A stretch of DNA of 64,000 nucleotides from Paralichthys olivaceus (lineage: Eukaryota; Chordata; Actinopteri; Pleuronectiformes; Paralichthyidae). Under the pieces are notes generated by a model that ran no database searches, had not been told where the DNA came from, and worked only from the letters and a program-made list of their open reading frames with translations. Positions within the stretch are counted from its first letter, which is position 1; the number at the start of each line of letters is the position of its first letter. The stretch spans positions 22,823,316-22,887,315 of the forward strand of contig NC_091098.1 in NCBI RefSeq assembly GCF_024713975.1, written 5' to 3'. Positions 34,262-47,340 of the stretch are shown here, piece by piece. A program made the position numbers and the translations under genes.

Positions 34262-35059
34262 TGATTGACTGATTTATTGATAGATTGATTGATAAATCCT
34301 ATTTGTTCAGTGTTATTTTGTTTATCCTTTGCATAACTTAGGTTTACAGCGGTTTTGCATGTTGCAACTAAATAACAATAAAAATGTAAATGTAAATGTA
34401 TTTTAACCCAATAACTGTCCTTTTGAGACTTTTAATCATGACACCCTCATGGTCATAAAACAGACCCCATCTGGAAATAATAATTTCCACCAGATTATTT
34501 CTTCGAATCTTTGAATATACCCTGATGCTGACCTCTATAGGTGATTTATAACACGTGTCTATAGTTAAAACTGGCAATGCATCAGTGTGATATTACTTTA
34601 ATATGGTCATGTCCCAGTAGTGGGCGGTTTATCCAGCCCGAACCAAACTCAGCCATGGGGAGACGCAGGATTATACCAAGTCAGAAGACAAATTTGGGAC
34701 AGAACATGTTCTCGCCCATGGAAGCACACGCACGGCCACAACCATAGCTCGAGATCCCGGTAGGTCAGAGCTAAAATTAGAGGCGGCTCCTTCCAGCAGC
34801 CAGAGAGCGATGCTTTAAGTCATGTAAACCAGGGGATACACTATCACAAGGGGCTGGCAGCACTGACACGTTTTCCATGGCTGACATTTACTGTCACAAG
34901 CTGACTGACATGAGGAGCCTGTGTGCGTAACGCAGGGACCAGCGCTGGATCAACACCGGCCACCGCTGCGCAAACCTCGACTGTCTGGCTGTGGTTTGTG
35001 TTTTTTTATAGAGACGCCATATGTAGTGTTTAGAGCGCACAGTTTACACGTCTGCAAAC
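33600..35059. other. Divergent spacer between tspyl2 and ppp1r3f
   Basis: About 1.4 kb between two genes transcribed away from each other. It holds a CCAAT-type region near 33617-33660 on the tspyl2 side, a GATA microsatellite, and AT-rich filler. No exon supported. It should contain the ppp1r3f promoter. Confidence 0.5.
34197..34262. repeat. (GATA)n microsatellite
   Basis: About 16 uninterrupted GATA units followed by degenerate TTGATTGA units. Confidence 0.97.
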
Positions 35060-38000
35060 ATGTCCTTTTTAACCATACCGAGCCAAGAGGGGCTTTTTAC
35101 CACGATCAAAACTGGCAAGTCAGCCGAGGTGGCGCACAGTGGCTCCTCTATGAACGACGAGGATAATAACCACGATGAGGAGGAGGAGGAGGATGAAGAC
35201 GATGATGACCCCGAGAGCGTCCGCTTCATCCCCAGGTGCTCCCCGGTGCCCAGGAAGCGAGGCGCCTCCATCCACGACGAGACAGCCGAGTACATGCGCA
35301 TCCACTTGGCGCTGTCTGCCGCCGAGAAGAAAGTGTCGTTCGCCGACATCACCGGCGGAGATCTGGTGGACGTGAAGGAATTCGTGGCCTTTGAATCGGA
35401 CGACGAAGAGGAAAGCGCACGATGGGAGGAAGAGGAGGCGAAGTACCGCAAACCAGGGCGAGAGCCGACCTATTGTGTGCAGCCGGAGTTCAGGGCACCT
35501 GCCGGCGGTGCGCTGCTGCAGGCGGTGCGCACCGGCAAGGTGGAGGTGGAGCAGTTGTCTCCAGTGGAGGACGATCCTCTCGCCTTCTGTGGTTTAATAC
35601 GAGTCCTGAACGTCTCCTTCCACAAGGCAGTTTACATCAGATCCACCATGGACAACTGGGTGACTTACTTCGACCACCCCGCGACGTACGTCCAGGGGTC
35701 TCACGACGGAGAAACGGATAGATTCTCCTTCAAGCTGTCGTTTGCGCCTCCGTATATCACGCACGGCTCTCGCATTGAGTTTGTGGTCCGCTATGAAACC
35801 AGTGACGGGGATTTCTGGGCCAACAACTCCTCCATGAATTATGTACTGACTCTGCTCCTGTCCTACGAAGACGATGCAGCTCCAACGGACACCGACGTGC
35901 AGGAAATCAGAGGCATCCTTAAACCCCCAAAGTACTACAGGTAAATCTGCCCTCACGCGTTTCCATTCGTCAGACACAGATCAAATGATGAAATAAAGTG
36001 CTGAGAGATGAGATTACTTTGACCTCTGACCTCCAGAGGTTGGGGTTGAGCCACAATCTCCTCAAAGGCCTCGAAAGGTGAAAGAAGAGATTAGATAAAA
36101 CTTAAGTGATCCCACACCTGGGAAATTCACTTGTTACAGCAGCAGACAAGTCAGAATGAGGCCAAAATGATTTGAAAAGGCAATATGATAAAAAATGAAA
36201 AATATGTAAATACCTGTCACTACAGAAATATGGTTCTGTATAGAAATGTACTTGAGTAAAGTGCTTTGGCACAGGATGATGGCAAGAGCATGTGAGAGTG
36301 TATTAGTGCATTAAAGAGATATTGAGATAGATTTATATGCAGATTAGACTTGTACATAGGCAGATATGGTATACAAAAAAATATGAGCATAAAATCCTAT
36401 GTATACATATATACATGGACACTAATAGGTATAACTTGAAAGACACAGTATATTTTATGTTGTACAACATTACAAAGATGTATATTAATGTAAATCACAA
36501 TGGTATACAAAACAGTATGAATGTAGGAAGGTTTGCTGTTCTACTGATATACTGTATGTATGTATATATAAATATATGTGTATGTAGCACAATAATCATA
36601 CGATATATATACATTATACTAAAGTGCAAAAAGAGATTTTGTTAAAAATAGTGCAAGTCATAGTAAGTAGTTGTGATAGAAACAGTTAACGTTCATGGTG
36701 GGGTTGTAGACTCTGAAGTGAAATGAAGGACCTGTGGAAGTTTTCCTTCTTACACTGTGGGTTCAGCCGTCTGCTGCTCAAAGAGCTGCTCAGGGCCCAC
36801 AGTGTCCTGTCAGGGGTGAGAGGTGTCATCCATGATGTGTTTCCATCCTTTGAATCCAGGGGGATTTTGAAAGCTGGAATCCACTATCATCCAAATATTC
36901 AAACTGCTCAGATGCAGGAACTTAACAAACAGCCTAATTCCAGCATATGGGTGCACATGAGCAACCAAATCATCAAGAGATAGATGCAAACAAAGCCACT
37001 AAAGTACTGTGCAACACTGGGTGTTGTGCAGCAGCTGCGTAGCTCCAGTTGCTTAGTAATTCCCTGTGAGGATTTCGTAGCTGCAATGAGCATTCAGCTT
37101 TATTCACAGGATCTGCCTGGAGACTGTTTTTAGCATAACAAGAAGTCAAGTCTGAATCAAAACAGGGTGTTAAGAAACACAGTTACACACTGCACACCAA
37201 GACAGGGTCACCAATCCGATCTAAACCACCTTGTTAAGTGTTCCTTACGTCTGATTTACAGTTTACAGTCTTCATCGTCCGCAGTGGAAGAGTTTTGGAC
37301 AGGGGTGTGTACCCCCTTCAGAATGCCAATTATCCAATGGAGTGCTAGGACGATTAAAATAGGCGAAGGGCAGGTGTCGTTTTCAGCCCTGGCGTTTCCC
37401 TGCCCGGAAATTTACCTCTGACCTTTTCTATCAGGGTCATCGGGGACCAGAGACATTTCCCTTGTGTAGTTTGAGCATGACAGACAAATGACTTCTCCCC
37501 TTCCTCACTCACTCGGAGCCAAGTAGTCCGACGATGTATCCTTGCGTCAACACGATTGCGCACGATGAATCTCGCGGCGCTCACCGACACGGGACAGCGG
37601 CAAAGGTCCCCACCGATGCTTATGAGGACCCTGATGAGGGGAGCAAACTGATGTAGCTGTCATGTAGTTCCTCATTAGTGGAGCTGGAGTATAGGAATGG
37701 GCCAGATGGCTTGTTAAGGATGGATGAGTCACTAACTGAAAAGGAGGAAATTGGGGAGCAGAAACTCTACCAGCACCCACCACCACCTCCGCCACCATAG
37801 CAACCATCATAGATTCATTAAGGGCTTTTGAAGTTAACTGATAATTGGATTTTAACACATTAACAAGGCAGCCAGTGGGAGGAAAGGTTACCGTTGGGTG
37901 AAGCAAGTCTAGACACTAGAACGTATTACTGTTCATTTACTGTTCATTTGAAGTACACACACTAGATTATGTCTGTTTGAAGTAATCTGGGCTTTAGTTT

Positions 38001-41000
38001 ATATTTAACTGAACTGTATCCACCTCAGGCTACTATAGATTGAAAATGTGCCTTTGGTGATTACTGAGACCAGAGCAGGAACAATGCCCTTTATTTCAAC
38101 GGCATCTGCCTTGATCACTTAGTGATGAGGCTGCTGAGTTTTGCCTCAGTCTTAATCTGTTTGGCATCAACTCGCTGCTGAGTCAGTCCAGAGTCTGGCA
38201 GCGAGACGGGGGCCAAACGGAGCCACTCCTCCAGATAAGGCTCGAGGTAGGCCGACAGCATTTGTTAACTGTGTCTCAAGCAGTCAGGAGATGTTTTAGG
38301 GCTGGGTGATAAACCAATATCATCAATTTTAATTCATCCTTATCAATAGCAATACAACAAAAGTTAATTCGATTTTGATATATTGCATAGGATAAGCACA
38401 GTGAGGAGGTATAACACATAACTGAGTGGGCTCAGTCAAGTTCTCCAAACAATTATTCATCCTTACTCTTGATTTTGTAATTATTGTTGAAGGTACTGTG
38501 CCCGCCGCCGCGATGGAACTTTAGAACTTGCTTAAAAAAGTGAACGGTGTGTGCAGAGCTTAGCAGACTTCACATCAGCAGACATGTATAATACAAAGAT
38601 CTTTGTCGGGTCTCTATCATTTTAAATCCGACCCTCTGATATGAAACTGGAGGGGAGTAGGAACTGCTCGTCAGCTTGTCCTCACTCTATTTGTGTAGCT
38701 CCCGTCACATGCTCGTCATACTTCTTGACCTTTATTTAATTTGGCATCCTTTAGTGTTGTTGACTCAGTCTTCTCTTAACACAAGTGCCCTCATACAGAG
38801 AACATCTCTGCTCTATTTTCTGATTCATCAAGGCTTTAAATGATCAACTCTACCAGTCGTTCATAACAGATACAGTAGAGTCTGATGTCAGTAACGCCCA
38901 CTTTATCCTGGGTAGACAGAGTTTACTATATGTGAAATATCCAAAGATATTTCTCTGAATGTGTTTTCCACAATTACATTTGATGGTTTTAACTTCGATA
39001 CATAAATACAGCTTCTACCATCTTAAAATGTGTTTGCACTTCTAATGACCTCTAATGCGATGGGGCATCACTGAGGCCTTTGGCTTTAAATTACTCTCTG
39101 CAGCTGGTTCTGTACAATTGTTGACAATATGACAGAAAATGGCTGAACTGCATCAGGAAATAATAATAAGGCAAAATCATCCAAAACAGTTCTCACTGAT
39201 GGTGTGTGGCCACTCTCGTCTGCCTCTGAGTCAATCTTTGGACCGAAAATGCCTCAAAGCACTTTATACACATTCAGGTGTTTCAAACACTGTGGAGTCG
39301 AATGGTTCTGTTTTCATATTGTCACATGATTTGTATCGTGACTTTCTCTCTTTTCTTTCAGTATGAATGATGATTTTGATTCAGAAGATGAGCAGGAGAA
39401 GGAAGAGGGTAAGTTACGGATGCTGCTGTACAGAATCGACATTGACTTATGGCTTTACCGTCTGAAACTACAACAACTCGTACAATTTAGAGGAAACACA
39501 CCAGTGAAGACGTCACTAGGATTATTTAATATTCATATTTTGGCCAATAGATCCCTTTCACCTGAATCTAATGTCTTTAATAGAATGTGCTCTATAAGTA
39601 AACTGATTCTTCCCTGGCCTACACCCCACCCTTCCGCCAAGTTTCAATAAAATCAGTTCTGCAGTTTTTGCATAATCCTGCCTCAGACACAGACAAACAT
39701 TATTCAATGTTTTAACAGGCAGAGTATCGCGCCCCCTTTAATTATTCATCCACTGTTGATAGTTAGTGTTTTGTTGAACAAGGTCATCACTTTGTCTCGC
39801 AGCATTCTTATCTGTTTTACATCAACAGAGGAAACAGGGACCTCCCAGACCGGACTCATCAGACCTACAGCTGTCTGCCCTGTCATCATACAGCCAGAGA
39901 TAGACGTGGAGGTAAGAAGGATGCCACAAAAAGAGATTTAATGAAATAAATGATTAAATAACTGGAGGGTTCATTGTGGTTCCTGTTCTCTGTGAACTTT
40001 CTTTGACCTGCAGAAGTTAAAACAGGTCAATATAACTGGAATGTGCTGCTGCTGATCGCTTACTTTCTTGCCAACATTTAGAAAATGACTAGTTGGATTA
40101 TGTTCAAATGATCTCGATTTGCATGCAGTTGTTGACACATTCCTATTTAACAGGTAAGCAGGAGAAGTGCTGTATCCCTCTTATGCTTCTCATGTGTCCA
40201 ATAAACATTTCAGTTCAACTTTTAAAGCTCACCACCATTGGCTTGATTGTTTATATTGTTCACAGCTCATTGAAGCTTCAGCAACAACTTAGGTAACGTC
40301 TCGCTTTCCTCACCGCTGTAGCACGAGAACTGTATGTCATCCTCCTCGTCGGCGTCTTATCCTATCGGCATCACAGTGCATGCTCTCCGTGTCTTTGCTT
40401 TTTAAATTGTCCTCTTGAAATCTGTATCAGTGTCTTTTTCAGTCGCAAGTGATCGTGAACACTAATATTCATTCACACCATGTGAAGCCATAGTTTCCTG
40501 TATGTTTACATTATTTGTGATTACTGTTCCGTCACTGTGCTGTTGTCAATGTAGATTGTTAATATTAAAATGTTACTGAAACTCATTTTAGATCACATTC
40601 AGTATTGAGATCACAGTGGACGATCTTTGAAGAGAATGTTAACTACTGTCACTCTGCTGCAACATTAAAGGAACAATTCAACATTTATGGAAATGGCCTT
40701 GTTGCAGAGATGCAGATGGGAAAAAATACATATTTACACAGCAATGCTAAATACAGTTAAAGAATTATTACTATTCTTTCTTTTTTTAAACAAAACATTT
40801 TTGGATGACAGAAATGTTGAGCTGCTTCCAAAGAGGATGTCCAGGGAGCCTGCAGCAGCAACCTTTGGTGATCAAAAGTTGATTTTGGAACAATTCCACA
40901 CAAAAAACACATCAGAGTGAAGGAAACGCATTTCAGAAGCAGGACGGAGTTACTGTTGCATAATAATGAGGAAACAGCCCAGAGTATGTCGAACACTAAA

Positions 41001-43112
41001 TGAATGAGGACGTCCACCTCCTAACATGATGTGATCTGGTACCAGTGTCTCACTGATACTATGTGTTAGGCATGTACTCATCCAGCTCATCTGTATGTGT
41101 ATTTTATATCAGTGGTCACATGCATGCTGTGTTTTCCTTTGGCAGAGCATTACAACTAAAGGTGAACCAGTCAGTGAAACTATTCTCTTCTCTTAATTCA
41201 ATGTACATTTAGGATCTAATTCAGTGCTTTTCATTCAAACATCATCATTACTGACAAATTATTTCTCCACGTTTGTGTCATCATTTTCGAGGTAAAGTTC
41301 GTCAGTGTGATTGCGAGCGTGGTTCACTTTCTGAGTGTTCCATTGTGCTGAAGATTGGTTTAGCTCTTTTACTCATTCTGTGGTGCTTTCATGTCGCTTC
41401 TTTACAGACCGACAGAAAGTGCTCGATTTAGTCAAAATGAAAATAGAATTATTGGAAAGCATTTAGTGTAAATGTGTGATTATTCCAGTTAAAAGAAATA
41501 CACATTTTTAACTTAACAACATCTTGCCCTCAGAAATGTCTCAGCAGGACATGAAATTAATACAGAAAATGATGCTTTTGTCTTAATATATTCACATCTT
41601 CTACATTAACACTTCAGTGCTCTATCTGTGTTTTGCTCTTGCACTTGTTCCTCTGGATGTTCTTGGTGTTTTCAATTGATATATGATTTCTATTGTTGTG
41701 ATTTTATCTTGATTTTATCTTCGGTGTTTGTCACAGCAGCCTCAAAGCTCTTTTCAATAAAGCTCTTTTTTTATTCCAAAAGAAAATCAGAAAGGGGGGG
41801 ACATTTGCTCCTGCACTTATGTGAAAATATGTACAAAGAGTAATTTTGAGGATAAAATAATTATACATTTGTATTGATTTAATATTTTGATGCCCTTGTG
41901 CTGTTTGGACTCCAGTGGGAAAGAGTTTTGTCCCCATGACAGGGGAAGTAAAGGCGAATTCATGTTTGTCAGTCCCATCATAACGCTCCTGGTCTGTCTG
42001 CATTTTCCTCACAATTACAATGTCAGCATGGGATCCATTTCACAGAAAAGCATCAGTATGTGGTAAAATGCTTTTCGTCTCTGTTTGAAACATTAACGTC
42101 GAATACAAATCTTTCCCCTTTGCTTCCTTCTCTTAGCTGTCACTGCTGTCTCACTGTTTTACTTCCACAGATTGCAGTTAACCCATCAGGTCCCTCTGTC
42201 CCTCCCAACCACGAGCTTCCATCTGTTGCCGGCACACTGTCCGCTCACACTGAATCCCCAGGTGAACGCTTCCCTTGTACGTCTTCCGAAACCACACTAC
42301 AAACTAATTCATCCTTTGTACTCTGTGCCAGTGAATCAGCCCAGCCAAATAAGTCCCAGCCTTTACCCAGACTCCACTGTGAATTAGTCGACCAAACGTC
42401 AGCACAGCCCGTAGACAAAAGTCCCTCTCCACTGCTGCCTTCCCTGCAGCAAGAGTCAAGACCGAGATCAGACAGTTCCCAGGCTGATGGAGAGGAAATC
42501 CTTCCTCCAGAGGCCTCAAGCATGCAACTTCCCACCGCAGAGACGGATCTGTTGCCAACAGGAGAGGACAGATCGACCGAAAGCACAGCTAGTCGTCCTC
42601 TTCTCGAACTGGCTGCTGCACATGTCTCTGCTCCCAGTGCGGCTCGGGGCTTTGAGCGCGAGGTTGCACAGGGATTGAGTGAACTCGCTGCAGGATTAAC
42701 AGAAAGTTCCACCACGTCTGCAGCACATTGTGAAGATGGTACGCCGGCGTTCACGTACCCCGTGGCAGAGAGTCAGGCAGCTCTGAGAGCAGAAGGTGAA
42801 GCTCCACCATCACCTGAACTCACAGAGAACGCCCCCGTGAGCACAGTTGTAACTGAGGCGAACGAAAACCCAGCTCCTCCACCTGCCTCGGTCTGCAAAG
42901 AGAAAGAGGATGCTCCCCAGATTTCGCCTGACACATCAGTAGAGAATCTATCAAAGACGTTGTCAGAGGCGTCTGAGCCCCTGTCGGCCGTAAACAGGAA
43001 TCTGATGCCATCCATCGTCTTTCTGAGCGGAATCGTCTCCCTCTCGATAGTGATGCAGGAGCCCAGCGCGCTCTTCTTCATCGGACTTCTTCTGGTCTTG
43101 CACCGTTTGTGA
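35060..43112 (+). CDS. ppp1r3f: Protein phosphatase 1 regulatory subunit 3F (glycogen-targeting)
   Basis: Targets PP1 catalytic subunit to glycogen, favouring glycogen synthase activation. Four coding exons: 35060-35940, 39362-39408, 39829-39911, 42171-43112; in frame, 650 residues. Order: acidic N-terminus (residues 37-50), PRKRGAS, an RVxF-type PP1-docking motif KVSFAD at 91-96, a CBM21 carbohydrate-binding domain (about 175-285) with GLIRVLNVSFHKAVYIRSTM, WVTYFDHPATY, FVVRYETSDGDFWANNSSMN, then a long disordered Ser/Pro/Glu-rich region and a C-terminal hydrophobic segment (IVFLSGIVSLSIV...FFIGLLLVLHRL) that would anchor it in membrane. The tail anchor and linkage to gpr173/tspyl2/wdr13 support PPP1R3F over other R3 subunits; R3A also has a membrane segment but is far longer. 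Human PPP1R3F is about 800 residues. The start is the first ATG in the exon. Confidence 0.9.
35941..39361 (+). other. ppp1r3f intron 1
   Basis: Intron of 3.4 kb after AAGTACTACAG. It contains a Rex1-like LINE fragment (36090-36870) and otherwise unremarkable AT-rich sequence. A 102-codon open frame at 36337-36645 falls inside the LINE 3' region and is not a gene. Confidence 0.7.
36090..36870 (-). repeat. Rex1/Babar-like LINE, 5'-truncated, minus strand
   Basis: On the minus strand, 36690-36840 translates in pieces to words such as RRLNPQCKKENFHRSFI, matching the C-terminal end of Rex1-type reverse-transcriptase ORFs (RLRHPRCKKERFRRSFI as I remember it). It is followed by an AT-rich 3' UTR. 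The tail is ttgctgtaacaagtgaattt-like sequence then tgggatcacttaagttttat (seen as its complement at 36095-36150). It is degenerate, with several stops, so an old insertion. Confidence 0.65.
39600..39710 (+). repeat. SINE-like dispersed repeat, copy 2
   Basis: Reads cttccgccaagtttcaataa, then gttctgcagtttttgcataa and tcctgcctcagacacagaca. It has the same core as the copies at 14630 and 60595. It lies in ppp1r3f intron 2. Confidence 0.55.
39912..42170 (+). other. ppp1r3f intron 3
   Basis: AT-rich intron of about 2.3 kb. At 40665-40700, aaaggaacaattcaacattt resembles the end of a common fish interspersed repeat. No exon supported. Confidence 0.55.
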
Positions 43113-44275
43113 TCACGCAACAAGAGTTCACTCTGATCTGTTTGCTAGTGAAGTGCCTTTTTATGATTCCAAAAGAAGTAATCGAGTTAAACCAATGTTG
43201 AAGTTGTGTACCGCTGTGTGAGTTCTTAGATTAATATGCATTTTCATCAAAAGAAAGACATAGAGGGCTTTCTTTTGATGAAAGAAAACATGTAGGGTAC
43301 AACTCGTGAGTATTTCCATATCATGGAGAAAGTTACAAAGATATTTTCGTGCAGTGTTAATAGAATACTTTTTCAATATCATTGTTATCACTCTAATGCC
43401 AAATAACAATATATCATCACAGATGTTTTTTTTAAGTGTTGTGTCATGTGTGTATGTGGTGTTGTATTCTGATTATGTCAGTTCTGAAATGCACTTGTTG
43501 TTGGGTTTTTTGAGTGTTGTTGTCAGTGTGCAGCTAAGGTTGTGAATTACATGAATTGTTATGTCTAAAAAGCACATTACCATAGATATGCACAAGTAAA
43601 ACAAGTAGTATTTTTGCCTTAATGCTGAAAAAAAAAAGGCCTGATGTCTTTTAGCAAACATCAGATTGAAATGATGCATCTCGAGGGACAAAACAAGTGG
43701 AAAACTTAATCCAGTGTGAAATGTAAACATGATATTAATCATTCAACATTAGAGAACTATTCCACTGTTGTGTATTTTCCTGTTAAACACTTATTGATGT
43801 AGCATAGCGTAAAATTTTATCGCATTAAACTTTGACAACCTCACAGCCAGACCGAAGCACTGAATGACACGTTTGGAGTGATGAAAGATTTTGCAGTGTG
43901 TTGCCATTAAACATTTTCTTATATCCTGTGCCACTGTGTGTCTTGGTTGATTTTTCTTTTCATCCATTCTGCAAATGTGCAAAGTTTCGTGCACAGTCAT
44001 GAGAAAAACATTTTGGAGAGACTGACACACAACTAAAATAACATCAGAGCCTCCGGTGCCTCCGACTCTGCGGTGCACACGGCTTAGCTTGAAGTGGAAA
44101 CACACAGACGGCAACATGAGCTACAGATAGAACCCAAAGGTCACGCATTGCACTGAGGTCAGAGTTTCATACTGGAGTAGTGTGCACACAGTGTAAGCTG
44201 AGGTCAGCTGACAGTTTTCAGGAAGCCTCCTCAGATGTCACATTCTCATATCTGAAAAATAATAAAGAACAATTT
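43113..44275 (+). other. ppp1r3f 3' untranslated region
   Basis: AT-rich sequence after the TGA. It contains a perfect 16-bp hairpin at 43242-43283. The AATAAA at about 44260 is a likely end; earlier ATTAAA-type sites (near 43910) are possible. Confidence 0.5.
43242..43283 (+). repeat. Perfect 16-bp inverted repeat in the ppp1r3f 3' UTR
   Basis: Left arm TTTCATCAAAAGAAAG (43242-43257), 10-base spacer, right arm CTTTCTTTTGATGAAA (43268-43283), with no mismatch. About 130 bases after the stop, it would form a stable stem-loop in the mRNA. Confidence 0.85.
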
Positions 44276-45955
44276 TGCATTAACAGCTTCAGTGTTTTCC
44301 TTTGAATCAATCTACTGTATCTTGTTTGACAACCTCAAATCCATAAATGTCTCTGTCACTCTTCAGATGTCGGCAATCGTTTCAAATTATATGTCAGTTT
44401 TGTATTTGGCCCTTAAAAGTAAATTGTTAATCCGAGCACAGCACACTTTTATTTCTCAGACTCCTGCAGGGAAAAGGGTGGGAGTGATGAATTTGTGTGA
44501 TGGTCACATAGCTTGAGAGTGGAATGTATTAAAAATTTAAGCAGACTTAAAACTGACCCAGGGAGGATAATCGGTAAGAATTCTCCATCAGACGCTCACT
44601 TTGAAATAATTAATGCCCTTTAAAGCAGTAATCTACACCACTGAAAGCCGTGTTAGGCAGTGATGATAGAAAATGGTTTTCGGTTTGTTTGTTGTGACAT
44701 ATGAAACAGCAGTTAAAGGGGTTATTGTGTTACTCTTTTTCCTCTTACCCAGTGTGACATCACTCTAATGGGCAGTTGGCTTGTTGGAATGGAGCTATTT
44801 CATCACATGAAACAGGGACGAGCCCAAGCTTTCACTTAAGTAACATCTTTGACAGCAAAATCCCCCCCAAGACAAGACAAATCCTGTTTTCTGTAATACC
44901 CCTCCTTTAACATGTCACTTTACTCAAAGGAAACTAGCCCCCATGGTCCATGGATGTTTATTGGCTTTAACTGCTCCATCACCGCTGTCGTTTAGGCCAC
45001 ATTTAACTGTTTGGTACATTTGATTCAGTCTAAACTTTGTACGTCTGTTCAGTCCTCCTTCAACAGCATATCACAGGGTTAACATAGAGAGACAACTAAC
45101 CATTCACACGTGCATGGCAAATAAGAGTCTCGAAATAACCTAAGATGGATCTCTTTGGACTTTGGGAGGAAGCTGATGACTCAGACAAAACCCCAGACGG
45201 ACACAGTAGAACTCCAAACAGAAAGGCCCTGGCCAGTCATCAAGTTCAAACCCCAAACCTTTTTGTTGTGAGGCGTGAGGCTAACCACCGCATCGCCAGG
45301 ATTCTCCAGGATTCTCCAGGATTACAAACCCCACCTTTAATCTTATTTTTTTAGATTTTAAAATCACTGCAAACCTTTGAACCTTAAAGCATCTCATATT
45401 TATCTATCAATGACAAGACCACTTCTCAACATTTACTTTTAAACCAAAAAACAAATGTCATCATATCAGTGACATTTAGCTCATGGGCTCCAAATATTCT
45501 CTCTGTAGTTTTCTGTAAGTTGTGCAGCTCCGGTTGTTACCAAACAAAAGGCTTAATGTTGATCAGTGTATCAATACTGCAAACCGTGTTTGTGCCGTAG
45601 AACTAAACCAAGACTCAAACTGGAAACTTTCAAAATTAAAATAAAAACTTGTTAGTATAAAACACAAGTGCAACTTCTTTAGTTTTGCTCTATTTGCACA
45701 GCCCTTTAGGCTCTCTGGACCGACTCTATCCAATCATGTGGGACAAGAGAAACTCTGCTATAAAGAGAAGTAAAACTGTAGTTTTATAAACTGAACGTAC
45801 GTGTATGTAATAAATTTAGATAAGTGTTCTCCACCACTCCTCAAGACGGAAAAATACTGTGAATATGATGAGAGAATAGATGATGCAGAGTTTTTACATC
45901 CTCATCACCACATCCAACAGATTGATTATGGTGGAGATGGTTTCAGATTAAAAGT

Positions 45956-45956
<1 letters not shown>

Positions 45957-45994
<38 letters not shown>

Positions 45995-45999
45995 CACAC
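45957..45999. repeat. (CA)n microsatellite
   Basis: Simple CA array upstream of gpr173. Confidence 0.95.
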
Positions 46000-46206
46000 C
46001 GCCACTCCTTTAAATGAGGACCCAGAATGCCTTGCTGCGGCCCTGTCAGGCCACCCTTCCCTGTCACCAGGGCCGGGAGGAGACCACTGAACCCCGGGGT
46101 GTGTTGGCAGCTGGGGCTCCGCACTGTGTCCATCCTGGAGCGAACAGACGCGTCATGAGAGAATAAAACATCACTTTCAAGTTATTATGACCCACAATGC
46201 TGCACG

Positions 46207-46305
46207 TCCCCCCCTCCCTCCCTCTCTCTCTCCCTCCCCCTTTCTCTTTCTCTCCCTCTCTCCCTCTCTCTCTCTCTCTCTCTCCCTCTCCCTCTCTCTC
46301 TCTCC
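46207..46305. repeat. CT-rich (GAGA-type) pyrimidine tract
   Basis: About 100 bases of almost pure C/T on the plus strand, dominated by CTCTCT and CCCT units. It lies shortly upstream of the likely gpr173 first exon and may influence its promoter. The minus-strand Arg/Glu frames across it are artefacts. Confidence 0.9.
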
Positions 46306-46519
46306 GAATAAAACCGACGGTTTCCGTGAATGTGCGAGCTGCCTCCTCTCCTTCAGACATAATTGGAGATAATTCAGGAATAAAATCTCCTGATCCTGCC
46401 GTGTTGTTGTTTTTTCATTTCCCCCCCCTCTCTTCATTTGATTGTGATTTTTATTTTTTATTTTTTTACAATGTGGATTTGCTCGTGACATCGCCGGATT
46501 GCAGCCCTATAATTAATTA

Positions 46520-47261
46520 TAATTGATATATATATTTTTTTAAATATGTGTGTGTTGCGTGGCGGAGGTTTTCCACCTTCCACCGGGCAGCGAGACAAAG
46601 ACCGCACACATCCCGGGTGGAGGGTGAGCGCATCGGCCTGTTAGTGGCCGGACGATGGGAAACAGAGACGTGTCGAGGCTTCTGTCTGTGCGGAACAATT
46701 CTTCTTCTGCTCGACAACACATCCGAGACGATTCTCCTCCTTCTCCTCCTTCTCCTTCTTCTCCGTCGTTTGTGGGTGGGTTATTATTATCAGCGCTGAG
46801 AATCTGACATCATTTGGATTCATGAACTGAGCGAGATTTTTGTGTGGTTTTGATTTTTTTCCTCTCTCCTCCTCTCTGGAAAAACCGTCCTCGACGTGAT
46901 GCAACATAGAACCCTCGGATGATATTCAGACACAGGGCAGATGAACACATCCCTCTCCCAGTAACAGGGAGGCAGAGGATGTATTTTTTCTCTCCTCCTC
47001 CTCCTCCTCCTCCTCCTCCAGCAGCACAGTCCTCATCCCGCTGTTGATAATCACATCGTCTTGTGTTTATTCCAATGCGATGGATTTGTGCATAACAGGT
47101 GTTGTTAGGAGCCTGAGGAGCATGAAGCTTTATTATGTGTTTTAATCTCCGTCTGACTGAAACACAGCGACTGGGATCGTTTTTCTATTTTTTTACTGTT
47201 ACTGTCTTATTCTGTTGTTTTTGAGAAGAAGATCTGGAGAGAAGAATGATGGTATGAAAAG
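46520..47261 (+). other. gpr173 non-coding first exon (5' limit approximate)
   Basis: A clear donor (gaaaag|gtaggt) at 47261/47262 pairs with the acceptor ttcgcag at 48354 before the coding exon. A (CTC)n run lies at about 46992-47018. Upstream ATGs occur, including ATG ATG GTA TGA just before the donor. The 5' boundary is a guess from composition. Confidence 0.5.
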
Positions 47262-47281
47262 GTAGGTTACCATCTCCCTCC

Positions 47282-47286
<5 letters not shown>

Positions 47287-47329
<43 letters not shown>

Positions 47330-47340
47330 ACACACACACG
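47287..47340. repeat. (CA)n microsatellite in gpr173 intron 1
   Basis: CA array about 25 bases after the first-exon donor. Confidence 0.95.

Larger units (their letters stand above)
44276..46500. other. Intergenic stretch between ppp1r3f and gpr173
   Basis: No exon supported. It includes a tandem attctccagg repeat near 45299-45322, a CA microsatellite and a CT/CCCT pyrimidine tract just upstream of the gpr173 first exon. Confidence 0.6.

Noticed and set aside
34197-34262. Regular array that might suggest CRISPR
   Set aside because: A plain GATA microsatellite without spacers, in a vertebrate genome.
36337-36645. 102-codon AT-rich open frame
   Set aside because: Lies in the AT-rich 3' region of a LINE fragment inside ppp1r3f intron 1; biased to Ile/Tyr/Asn by base composition.
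46064-46491. Arg/Glu-rich frames on the minus strand
   Set aside because: Produced by translating the CT/GA simple-sequence tract.
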